Below are positions 1 through 6,123 of a stretch of 8,056 nucleotides of DNA, in pieces; position 1 is the first letter of the stretch, and each line of letters opens with the position of its first letter. This stretch comes from Pseudomonadota bacterium (GTDB lineage: Bacteria > Myxococcota > UBA9042 > PHBI01). Position numbers and translations under genes: made by a program. Below the pieces are notes generated by a model. It did not search any database and had not been told where the DNA came from. It worked only from the letters and a program-made list of their open reading frames with translations. Where the stretch lies: assembly GCA_005788935.1 (NCBI GenBank), contig SYAK01000525.1:1-8056 (forward strand), written 5' to 3'.

Positions 1-432
1 CCGCGGCGGCCCTGCTCGCGGGGCCACGCGGCGCGGGCGGGCGCGCTCGTCGCCGTGGCGGGCGGGCTGTTGAACCTGACGCTCGTGGCGGCCTTCGGCG
101 CCGACCTCGTCGCGGCCTTCGTGCCTGACGCCCCCGAGGTCCGTGACGCGACCCTGACGCTGCTCTGGCACGTGGCACCCTGTTACCCGCTGATGGCCCT
201 CGGGATAGCCTGCGGAGCGATCCTCAACGGCGCTGGCGACATGCGCCGTCCTCTCGCGTGGGACGCTGCACTGCTGCTCGGGGTCCAAGCCGGACTCGCG
301 GCGCTGTTGCTCGCCGCAACCGGCGACGCGAGCGGTCTCAACCTCGCCCTCGCCGCGTCGGGCGTCCTGCAGGGGGTGGTCCCCGGGCTCGTCCTCGCGC
401 GCAGCGTCCGGCGCTGGCAGCGTGCCATCTGA
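1..432 (+). CDS. MATE-family multidrug/cation efflux transporter, C-terminal part (5' end outside window)
   Basis: The frame is open from base 1 to a TGA at 430-432, giving 143 residues of a protein that starts upstream of the window. About four hydrophobic segments are visible (roughly residues 14-39, 55-79, 87-108 and 111-132). Between the second and third lies LNGAGDMRRP (residues 75-84), matching the G-x-G-D loop after a transmembrane helix in the C-terminal half of MATE (MatE) transporters. The tail ends in a short basic stretch (VRRWQRAI), as is common in this family. MATE proteins are inner-membrane antiporters that export drugs or metabolites using a Na+ or H+ gradient; the substrate cannot be read here. 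A GTG at 55 is only an internal codon, because homology-like sequence continues upstream of it. The stop codon lies inside the first dyad of the regulatory region before the next gene. Another multi-pass transporter is possible but less likely. Confidence 0.78.
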   Translation, partial: PRRPCSRGHAARAGALVAVAGGLLNLTLVAAFGADLVAAFVPDAPEVRDATLTLLWHVAPCYPLMALGIACGAILNGAGDMRRPLAWDAALLLGVQAGLAALLLAATGDASGLNLALAASGVLQGVVPGLVLARSVRRWQRAI

Positions 433-488
433 AACAAAACGTCTCAAGAACTGGAACATATTGTTTCAACCTGAAACGCCTTGTTCCA
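430..488. promoter_or_regulatory. Three tandem 17-bp inverted repeats (TGRAAC-N5-GTYYCA), probable operator array
   Basis: Three dyads of the same design lie in a row. At 430-446 it is TGAAAC-N5-GTCTCA, at 452-468 TGGAAC-N5-GTTTCA, and at 472-488 TGAAAC-N5-GTTCCA. Each pairs 5 of 6 arm bases. Starts are 22 and 20 bp apart, about two helical turns, so proteins bound to them would sit on one DNA face. The region is strikingly AT-rich for this genome. The first dyad includes the stop codon of the MATE gene, and the last ends 62 bp before the ubiA-family start. The likely role is a multi-site operator controlling the prenyltransferase gene. The regulator is not in the window. The 6-5-6 dyad would suit a TetR-like or similar dimeric repressor, but this is inference. 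No convincing -35/-10 pair was found among the repeats. Confidence 0.6.
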
Positions 489-550
489 TTCAGGCCATCA
501 CCCGCACATTTCAGCTGCCGCGCGCAGACAGCTGTGATGGAAGCGGCGCC

Positions 551-1450
551 ATGCAGGGCCTCGCGACCTTCGTCAGCATCAGCCGCCTCCATATCGTGGC
601 CATCGCAGCCCTCGGCACCTTCACCTTCGGCTGGCTCTTCACGGGACGCTACCTGTGGGGACTCGCCGCGCTCTCGGCCCTTGACTGGTTCATCGTCAAC
701 CTGCTCAACCGCGTGGTCGACCTCGACGAGGACCGCGTCAACCGCATCACGGGCGTCGCCTTCGTCGACCAATATCGCCGCACGCTGACCGTCCTCGGCT
801 TCGTGCTCCTCTTCGGCTCGCTCGCCGCCACCGCAGTGGTCGCCCCAGCCCTCGCGGGCCTGCGCCTCGCCTTCCAGAGCCTCGGCCTCGCCTACAACTG
901 GCCTATCCTTCCGGGGCGACGACGCATCAAGGCGCTCTACTTCTGGAAGAACACCGCCTCGGCCATCGGCTTCATGCTGACGGTCTTCGGATTCCCGCTC
1001 GCCGTGGCGGGCTGGGGGGCCGACCCGAGCAAGCTCGCCCCGGGCGTCGGCCTCGCCCCCATCCTCATCTCCGGTGGCTTCTTCTTCCTCTTCGAGCTGT
1101 CCTGGGAGGTCATCTACGACCTCCGCGACGAGCCCGGCGACCGCGCGGCCGGCGTCCGGACCTACCCGGTCGTCCACGGCGTGCCCGGCGCCATGCGCAT
1201 CATCGACGCGCTGCTCGCGGCCTCGAGCGCCATCCTCGTCGGCGGCTACGTGGCGGGCGTCGTACCCTGGCGCATCGTCGTGATGGTGCTCGCACCCGCG
1301 CTGAACTTCGTCGCCTACCGCCGCTTCATGCGCCGCGGGCTGAACTCGACCGACTGCATCCGGCTGACGTGGCTTGGGACCGGCCTGCTCGTGGCCTATC
1401 ACCTCTGGGTCGTCGCCGGTCTCCCCGGGGTCGGGCTGCCAGCCCGCTGA
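551..1450 (+). CDS. UbiA-superfamily membrane prenyltransferase, substrate undetermined
   Basis: The 299-residue polytopic membrane protein carries both diagnostic Asp-rich motifs of the UbiA superfamily. The first is NxxxDxxxD (N53, D57, D61, in NRVVDLDED). The second is DxxDxxxD (D190, D193, D197, in YDLRDEPGD), on the loop after a very hydrophobic helix. These residues bind Mg2+ and the prenyl diphosphate. The family-typical Tyr/Asn (Y115-N116) and a conserved-looking KALYFWKN segment (127-134) lie between them. Such enzymes transfer a prenyl chain to an aromatic or other lipid acceptor, for example in quinone, heme, carotenoid or archaeal-type lipid pathways. No neighbour identifies the acceptor. 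Start choice: ATG at 551 places the protein just before its first helix. An ATG at 422 in the same frame would overlap the MATE gene and add a hydrophilic extension that reads through the dyad repeats. Only a weak GGAAG-like ribosome site precedes 551. Confidence 0.88.
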   Translation: MQGLATFVSISRLHIVAIAALGTFTFGWLFTGRYLWGLAALSALDWFIVNLLNRVVDLDEDRVNRITGVAFVDQYRRTLTVLGFVLLFGSLAATAVVAPALAGLRLAFQSLGLAYNWPILPGRRRIKALYFWKNTASAIGFMLTVFGFPLAVAGWGADPSKLAPGVGLAPILISGGFFFLFELSWEVIYDLRDEPGDRAAGVRTYPVVHGVPGAMRIIDALLAASSAILVGGYVAGVVPWRIVVMVLAPALNFVAYRRFMRRGLNSTDCIRLTWLGTGLLVAYHLWVVAGLPGVGLPAR

Positions 1451-1452
1451 GG

Positions 1453-1462
1453 GTTTCGAAAC
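1453..1462. repeat. Perfect 10-bp palindrome GTTTCGAAAC after the prenyltransferase gene
   Basis: This short perfect palindrome starts two bases after the prenyltransferase stop codon, in the 121-bp gap before the next gene. Its arms GTTTC/GAAAC are the same pentamers as in the dyads at 430-488 but in everted order and without a spacer. A further GGGTTTCG occurs around 1499-1506. No T-tract follows, so it is not a standard terminator. It could be a protein-binding site or chance. Confidence 0.25.
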
Positions 1463-1571
1463 GCTTCGCAACACTCAGCCTGCCCCTTGCAATCCCGACG
1501 GGTTTCGCGCGACGCTGCCCGCATCGATCCGCACGCCCGCGATGCGTCAACCCCAGCGAGGAGCCACGACG

Positions 1572-2390
1572 ATGCGTTCCCGAACCGCCCGCTCTGGTCT
1601 CGAGGCCCTGACCGCCGCGCTGCTGCTCCTCGGCTGCCGCGGCGAGGACCCCGTCGCGCCGCTCGGCGCGGTCTGCAACGAAGACGCGCGCTGCGCCTCG
1701 GGGCTCTGCCTCGAGGCCGCGTGCGCCGACCCCGAGGCGGATGAGGACGGCGACGGCCTTCCGAACGCGGTCGAGGCCGAACTCGGCACGAAGGGCCGCG
1801 AGACCGACTCCGACGGCGACGGGAAACCCGACGGCGACGAGTACCCGCCGACAGGTGAACCGCCCGACACCGACGGCGACGGCAAGCTCGACGTCGTCGA
1901 GTCGGCGACGGGCGACGCGGACAGCGACTGCATCGCCGACGAGCGGGACGCGAACGATGCGGTCGCGGAGCCTGCGCCAGACTCCCGCCTCCCCGAGCTC
2001 TGCCGGATGCTCGGACCCTGCGGCGAGCAGCGCGACCGCCTGAGACTTGCCTGCGTCGACCTCGCCTGGGCGTGCGATTACAGCGGAATCGCGGGCTTCG
2101 CCGAGCCCGAGGCGGCCTGCGACGGGCGCGACGAGGACTGCGATGGGGCTGTCGACGACGAATTTCCGGACTGGGACAGTGACGGTGTGCCGAACTGCGA
2201 GCCTCGGCCCCGCCGCGCGCCGATGGCGGGCGTCGTGAGTGGCGGCGGCCTCATCCGCAGCGAGACCCACACGGCGCGCCTCGTCATCGGTCCGCCGATG
2301 TCGGGCGCGGGCGAGCGCGATGCGCGACACGTCCGGATCGGGGCGCAGCCGCTTGGACCGACGCTGCCGCCAGCGCCCGCAGCGCAATGA
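1572..2390 (+). CDS. Predicted lipoprotein with TSP3-like Ca-binding repeats and a MopE-type motif
   Basis: The protein has 272 residues. A short signal peptide ends in a lipobox LLGC with the lipidated cysteine at C22, so it should be membrane-anchored and exported. A small Cys cluster follows (C35, C41, C46, C51). Next come four Asp/Gly-rich repeats of the thrombospondin-type-3 kind (about 57-68, 79-90, 99-110, 115-126; core DxDGDGxxD), which usually bind Ca2+. Further on is CDGRDEDCDGAVDDE (183-197), the MopE-like putative metal-binding motif common in myxobacterial surface proteins, then DWDSDGVPNC (200-209). The C-terminal 50 residues contain SGGG...IGPPMSGAG, similar to the short SGGG...G tail seen on other bacterial exported proteins. 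ATG 1572 is supported by GAGGAG at 1558-1563, eight bases upstream; the in-frame ATG at 1374 lies inside the prenyltransferase gene. First of four adjacent lipoprotein-type genes. Exact function unknown. Confidence 0.82.
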   Translation: MRSRTARSGLEALTAALLLLGCRGEDPVAPLGAVCNEDARCASGLCLEAACADPEADEDGDGLPNAVEAELGTKGRETDSDGDGKPDGDEYPPTGEPPDTDGDGKLDVVESATGDADSDCIADERDANDAVAEPAPDSRLPELCRMLGPCGEQRDRLRLACVDLAWACDYSGIAGFAEPEAACDGRDEDCDGAVDDEFPDWDSDGVPNCEPRPRRAPMAGVVSGGGLIRSETHTARLVIGPPMSGAGERDARHVRIGAQPLGPTLPPAPAAQ

Positions 2391-2484
2391 GCCGGAAATG
2401 AGCCGGGATTTAAACGAAAGACCGTGACTTGACAGGACAGGCGCGCGAAACTCCCGCGCCTCCCAACCGCACCGGAGAACGCCG

Positions 2485-3405
2485 ATGTCCGCCTCGCGCC
2501 GCCTCATCCTGCACGCGACCCTCCTCGCGGGATTCGCAGCCGCGGGCTGCAACACCTGCGACCCGTACGCGCCGTTCTACGGCGAGTGGCGCTATCACTG
2601 CGGCCCCGCCCGCGCGAAGGGCGAGCACTGCGAGCAGAACGACGAGTGTGTCAGCGGCACCTACTGCGACACGGCCGCCAGGATCTGCAGCGACGCGTGG
2701 CTGCCCGAGGGCGCCGCGTGCAGCCCGGGCACCAACGCATGCACCCCGGGGACCTTCTGCGAGGTCGGCGGGCTCGTCGGGACCTGTCACACGATGCGCT
2801 GCGACGCCAATGGCTCCTGCACGGTCGGCGCGACCACCGGGGGCAGCTGCGACCAGACGAACGCCGAGACCGCCTGCGGCGCGGGGAACACCTGCCTGCT
2901 CGCGAGCCCGACGACCGGCTCCTGTGAGCCCGCCGGCGTCACGGGCGAGACCTGCCCGGGCGACCCGACGAGCTGTGCCGCCGGCCTCTTCTGCGCCATC
3001 CCGGACCTCGTGTGCCGCACGCCGCCCGCGGATGGCACGCCATGCAACATCAACGAGGCCTGCGGCCCGGGCCGATTCTGCCTGACAGCGACAGGCGACC
3101 TCGCCGACTGGGAGCACCCGGGGACCTGTCAGGGCTCGCCGCTCCGCCCAGCGGGCGCGCCCTGCATCGGCGCTGTCTGCGCACGCGGGCTGCACTGCGA
3201 CTACAGCCAGAACGCGTGCGCGGCCGACCGCGACGTCGGCGACAGCTGCCAGAACGGCAACGAGTGCGGCGAGTTTCCGGGGCTCGCGCGCGAGTGCGTG
3301 CGCGGGACGTGTGTCGCGACCGACCGCGCGGGGGCCGCCTGCTGGCCGGGCCCGTCCGAGCGCTGCGCCGGGGCTTTGGAATGCGTCAGTGACATCCCCG
3401 AGTGA
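2485..3405 (+). CDS. Cysteine-rich modular lipoprotein (eight short Cys modules)
   Basis: The protein has 306 residues, of which 36 are cysteine. An n-region MSASRR and a hydrophobic stretch end in AAGC, giving a plausible lipidated C22. After an N-terminal patch with C25 and C39, the chain reads as eight imperfect modules of about 25-45 residues. Each begins near a G-x-x-C and most follow the plan GxxC...C.xG.(F/Y/H)C....C. The first starts at G46 and the last carries GAACWPGPSERC near the C-terminus. This resembles the Dickkopf/EGF-like Cys-rich repeats found in many myxobacterial exported proteins, presumably disulfide-bonded outside the cytoplasm. No catalytic motif is visible; binding or structural roles are possible. 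ATG 2485 has GGAG at 2474-2477 seven bases upstream. The 94-bp gap to the previous gene leaves room for its own promoter, and 36 bp separate it from the next gene. Confidence 0.8.
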   Translation: MSASRRLILHATLLAGFAAAGCNTCDPYAPFYGEWRYHCGPARAKGEHCEQNDECVSGTYCDTAARICSDAWLPEGAACSPGTNACTPGTFCEVGGLVGTCHTMRCDANGSCTVGATTGGSCDQTNAETACGAGNTCLLASPTTGSCEPAGVTGETCPGDPTSCAAGLFCAIPDLVCRTPPADGTPCNINEACGPGRFCLTATGDLADWEHPGTCQGSPLRPAGAPCIGAVCARGLHCDYSQNACAADRDVGDSCQNGNECGEFPGLARECVRGTCVATDRAGAACWPGPSERCAGALECVSDIPE

Positions 3406-3441
3406 TGTTCGGATCGCTGTCCGCGGCGGGAGGGGAGCGCG

Positions 3442-4707
3442 ATGATCTGGCGTAATGCCCTGAAATATCGTTTTTTTTCGTGCATTCTTGCAGGACTCGC
3501 GGCCAGCGGCCTCGGGTCGACCTCCGCCTGCGGCGGTGACAGCGGGACCGCCCCGAGCGGGGGACCGGTGTCCGCCCCGGACGTCACGGACCTGACAGCC
3601 GACGACGTCACCTCCGACCTCGACACCGCCCTTGCGCAGCCTGACGCGACGCTCGCCGAGGACACCGCGGCCCCAGCCGACGACAGCGCGGCCGCCGCGG
3701 ACGCCAGCCCCGAGCCCGCCTGCCCGCCGTGTGGCGATGAGGCCCTGTGCCGGCCCGATCGCGGCGTCTGCGTGGGCGCGGGCGTCGTCGCCTGCGACCC
3801 GGCGTGCGCCCCCCGGACCGTCTGCGGCCTCGTGACGCCCGCGGCCTGCTTCCTCGAGACCTGCCGCCTCCCGGCAGACTTCCCGACGCCCGTGCTGAAG
3901 CTGACCTCACTCGGCATCCCGACCGACAGCGGCTGCGGCGGCGCTGGCCTGACCGCCTTCGGGCGCCTCGCCGGACGCCTCTCGCTCGTCAATACCCAGC
4001 TCGCGCAGGCCGTCGCCGCTGACCGCGCGACCATCCTCGTCGAGCCGCGCGACTTCGCGGCGCCAGCCGACGCCACCGCCACCGCCCGCGGCAGCCTCGT
4101 CTGGCGCTTCGGGACCCTCGCCGCCGACAGCCTGCGATGCGACCCGACGGCTGCCGAGGCGCTGTGCGGCTACACCGCGAGCCGCGACAGCTGGGACACC
4201 GCGACCCCCGGGACGGGCCCCTGCGACCCGTGGATCACCCAGCAGGCGACGCTGACACCCGACCCGCAGAGCCCGCTCGGCGCAACCCTCGCGGGCGGCG
4301 GACGTGTCTCGGCCGAGGCCCTGGCCGACGGCGCGGCGCGCGACCTGCTGCAGTTCGCGGTGCCGACAGCCGACGGTGGGCATGTGCTGCTGCAGGTCCA
4401 CGCCCCCATCCTCGAAGCCCGCGCGACCCGCGACCTGACGAGCCCGAACGCGACTGCGGGCGGCCTCGTCGCGGTCTCGGGGCGCCTCTGCGGGGTCGTG
4501 CCGATGGCGAGCCTGCGCGCGGCCCTCGCCGGGCTGCCCGCCGATCTCCTCGGCCAGCTCGGCGGGCTCGCGATGGTCGAGGACCTGCTCGCCGCGAACC
4601 TGACGGCCGACGTGGACCTCGACGGCGACGGGGTCTTCGACGGGGTCTCCGCGGCGCTCGACTTCACCGGGACACGGGCGCGGCTCTCGGGGCTCTCGGC
4701 GCGATGA
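3442..4707 (+). CDS. Hypothetical stalked lipoprotein with Cys cluster and C-terminal DxDxDGDG loop
   Basis: The protein has 421 residues. The N-terminus is a signal sequence ending in TSAC, with C30 as the probable lipidation site; Thr at -3 makes this lipobox weaker than usual. Residues about 31-92 are a low-complexity Asp/Ala/Thr/Pro linker, the kind of flexible stalk that holds a domain away from the membrane. Residues 94-141 hold nine cysteines. The remaining roughly 280 residues form an unrecognised domain, ending in DVDLDGDGVFDG (390-401), a calcium-loop-like motif followed by an S..LDF strand as in other deltaproteobacterial exported proteins. The start is backed by a strong purine-rich site (GGGAGGGGAG, 3428-3437). 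Codons 10-13 contain a run of eight T, unusual for this genome. The stop overlaps the next start (ATGA), implying translational coupling. Function unknown. Confidence 0.78.
   Translation: MIWRNALKYRFFSCILAGLAASGLGSTSACGGDSGTAPSGGPVSAPDVTDLTADDVTSDLDTALAQPDATLAEDTAAPADDSAAAADASPEPACPPCGDEALCRPDRGVCVGAGVVACDPACAPRTVCGLVTPAACFLETCRLPADFPTPVLKLTSLGIPTDSGCGGAGLTAFGRLAGRLSLVNTQLAQAVAADRATILVEPRDFAAPADATATARGSLVWRFGTLAADSLRCDPTAAEALCGYTASRDSWDTATPGTGPCDPWITQQATLTPDPQSPLGATLAGGGRVSAEALADGAARDLLQFAVPTADGGHVLLQVHAPILEARATRDLTSPNATAGGLVAVSGRLCGVVPMASLRAALAGLPADLLGQLGGLAMVEDLLAANLTADVDLDGDGVFDGVSAALDFTGTRARLSGLSAR
3471..3478 (+). repeat. T8 homopolymer in the signal-peptide codons of a lipoprotein gene
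   Basis: Eight consecutive T lie at codons 10-13 (CGT TTT TTT TCG) of the lipoprotein gene that starts at 3442. In such a GC-rich sequence a T8 tract is rare. Gain or loss of one T would frameshift the gene just before its lipidation site. It may equally be only the low-GC, phenylalanine-rich start of a signal peptide. Confidence 0.5.
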
Positions 4708-5426
4708 GAACTCGGCGCCTGAAAGGGGCGCTCGGCCTGACGCTCGCCCTCCAGACAGGTGCCTGCGGCTTCCACGCCTACTCGCCGCCTTCGGGATGGT
4801 CGCGCGCTTCGCACGTGGCGACCGCGGCCCCGGGCGAAGCCCTCCTCGGCGCAGCGGTCCACGGGGGCGGCGGCGTCTTCGGGCCGGAGCTGGCCGGCGG
4901 CGAGCTGTCGTTCCGGCGCGGACTGTCGCAGCTGGTCGAACTCGACGGCGACGCGGGCTGGATCCAGATCACCGACCAACCACGGCGGCCGGTCTTCCGC
5001 GGCATCATGACCGGGCGCATCGGCATCCGCGGCCGCTTCGCGCGTGACCTGCCGCACCTCGCATGGCTCGCGAGCGTCGGGGGCGGCGGCCACGTCGGAG
5101 GCGGCTTCCTCGCGCCCGAGGTCGGCCTCCAGGCGGGCTGGGAGAACCCGTGGAGGACTCCCTGGGTGCGGGCCTCGGCGTTCCTGAGCCAGCCGCTCGG
5201 CGCCCGACCGGTCGACCTTGCAGGCGAAAGCGACGCGGGCCCGCGGGTCGAGACTCCGCTCGCGACCGTCGGGCTGAGACTCGGCGCTGGGCTGTCGCTC
5301 CGTTGGGTCGACTTCCCGGTGCGCCTGCACCTCGCCGTTCACATGGTGCATCTGGCCCGCTTCGACGGGCCCACCGACACGGTGAGCCACGCCGGGCTCG
5401 GCCTCGAGTACCGCCTCGGGCGATAA
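4704..5426 (+). CDS. Small predicted outer-membrane beta-barrel-like lipoprotein
   Basis: The protein has 240 residues and is not recognised by name. The N-terminus (basic MRTRRLKG, then a hydrophobic segment) ends in TGAC, so C21 could be lipidated. The rest has no long hydrophobic helix. It alternates polar and apolar residues in about eight strand-sized stretches rich in Gly and aromatics (for example around 45-70, 95-108, 115-145 and 195-215) and ends in GLGLEYRLGR. That pattern resembles small outer-membrane barrels such as OmpA/OmpW-like proteins, but this is inferred by eye. The ATG shares bases with the previous stop (ATGA, 4704-4707) and has no clear ribosome site, so translation is probably coupled to the stalked lipoprotein and the two products may work together. 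The same frame is open further upstream (from 4137), but that part is a shadow inside the preceding gene. It ends 9 bp before the convergent transaldolase gene. Confidence 0.72.
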   Translation: MRTRRLKGALGLTLALQTGACGFHAYSPPSGWSRASHVATAAPGEALLGAAVHGGGGVFGPELAGGELSFRRGLSQLVELDGDAGWIQITDQPRRPVFRGIMTGRIGIRGRFARDLPHLAWLASVGGGGHVGGGFLAPEVGLQAGWENPWRTPWVRASAFLSQPLGARPVDLAGESDAGPRVETPLATVGLRLGAGLSLRWVDFPVRLHLAVHMVHLARFDGPTDTVSHAGLGLEYRLGR

Positions 5427-5435
5427 GGCGCGGCC

Positions 5436-6083
5436 TCAGGTCGTCGGGACCTTCTTCCAGTCCGCCATGAACTTCTCGAGGCCAATGTCGGTCAGCGGGT
5501 GCCCGAAGAGCTGCTGCACGACCGAGAGCGGCATCGTGCCGACGTGGGCCCCCGCGAGCGCCGACTCGACGACGTGCTGCGGGTGGCGGATCGACGCGAC
5601 GAGGACCTGCGTCTCGAAGTCATAGTTGTCGTAGATCTGCACGATGTCGCGGATGAGGTCCATGCCGTTCGTGCTGATGTCATCGAGTCGACCGACGAAC
5701 GGGCTGATGTAGGTCGCGCCCGCCTTCGCGGCGAGCAGCGCCTGGCTCGCGGTGAAGCAGAGGGTGACGTTGGTGGCGATGCCTTCGTCAAAGCAGGTCT
5801 TGCAGGCCTTGAGGCCTTCCTTCGTCAGCGGCAGCTTGACGACGACCTGATCGCCATAGGCCGCGAGCTCGCGCGCCTGCTTCATCATGCCGTCATAGTC
5901 GAGGGCCGTGACCTCGAGCGACAGGGGCCCGGGGACGAGCGCCACGAGGTCGCGGATGACGTCGCCGAAGGGGCGGCCCGTCTTCGCGACGAGGCTCGGG
6001 TTGGTCGTGACGCCGTCGCAGAGGCCAAGGGCGAGGGCCTCGCGAATGTCGTCGACGTTGGCGCTGTCGATGAAGAACTTCAT
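5436..6083 (-). CDS. tal: Transaldolase, short TalC/FSA-like family
   Basis: The protein has 215 residues, the usual length of the short transaldolase family. It opens with [16 protein letters not shown] and has the family blocks DGVTTNPSL (23-31), VVVKLPLT (80-87), [19 protein letters not shown] (105-123) and [10 protein letters not shown] (127-136). K83 is the Schiff-base lysine. The enzyme moves a dihydroxyacetone unit between sugar phosphates in the non-oxidative pentose phosphate pathway (sedoheptulose-7-P + glyceraldehyde-3-P to erythrose-4-P + fructose-6-P), in the cytoplasm. Two positions that separate transaldolase from fructose-6-phosphate aldolase point to transaldolase: E57 (Gln59 in E. 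coli FSA) and F129 in SPFVGR (Tyr131 in FSA, Phe178 in TalB). The start is fixed by GAGGA (complement of 6091-6095) seven bases upstream; an in-frame upstream extension to 6179 lacks family sequence. It is convergent with the lipoprotein block and divergent from the HisN-like gene. Confidence 0.95.
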   Translation of the reverse strand: MKFFIDSANVDDIREALALGLCDGVTTNPSLVAKTGRPFGDVIRDLVALVPGPLSLEVTALDYDGMMKQARELAAYGDQVVVKLPLTKEGLKACKTCFDEGIATNVTLCFTASQALLAAKAGATYISPFVGRLDDISTNGMDLIRDIVQIYDNYDFETQVLVASIRHPQHVVESALAGAHVGTMPLSVVQQLFGHPLTDIGLEKFMADWKKVPTT

Positions 6084-6096
6084 GGCTGACTCCTCA

Positions 6097-6123
6097 GGGT
6101 CTGGGGGTGGTTGGGGCCGCGGG
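6097..6123 (+). other. Putative G-quadruplex motif in the divergent tal / hisN-like intergenic region
   Basis: Four G-runs follow each other on the plus strand: G3 (6097-6099), G5 (6103-6107), G4 (6113-6116) and G3 (6121-6123), with loops of 3, 5 and 4 bases. This fits the G3+N1-7 quadruplex rule. It lies about 14-40 bp upstream of the transaldolase start, where its promoter or 5' leader would be; the transaldolase mRNA would carry the C-rich copy. In DNA this GC-rich such patterns can arise by chance. Confidence 0.35.

Noticed and set aside
430..497. TGAAAC/TGGAAC as -35 elements of ECF sigma factors
   Set aside because: No CGTA, CGTC or TCTGA-type -10 element lies 16-17 bases after any copy; dyad symmetry explains the repeats better.
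422..550. Upstream in-frame ATG that would lengthen the prenyltransferase by 43 residues
   Set aside because: It would start inside the MATE gene and read through the dyad repeats; the extra residues are hydrophilic and unlike a UbiA N-terminus.
338..1474. 378-codon open frame on the minus strand across the prenyltransferase gene
   Set aside because: The composition is charged low-complexity with no motif, and it lies antisense to a gene with intact UbiA motifs. Long antisense frames are expected at this GC content.
2429..2434. Perfect TTGACA -35 hexamer upstream of the Cys-rich lipoprotein gene
   Set aside because: No acceptable -10 element is present 16-18 bases downstream (the sequence there is GC-rich), so a promoter cannot be supported.
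1326..2555. 409-codon minus-strand open frame across the first lipoprotein gene
   Set aside because: Arg/Ala/Val-rich shadow with no recognisable domain; the plus strand has a ribosome site, signal peptide and domain motifs.
3451..3478. Short GGC/GCC stem followed by T8, resembling an intrinsic terminator
   Set aside because: The stem has only three pairs and is separated from the T-run by about ten bases; it lies inside a coding sequence with a strong ribosome site.
4170..5390. 406-codon minus-strand open frame opposite the stalked and barrel-like lipoprotein genes
   Set aside because: It spans two genes in unrelated positions and has shadow-type composition and no family motifs.
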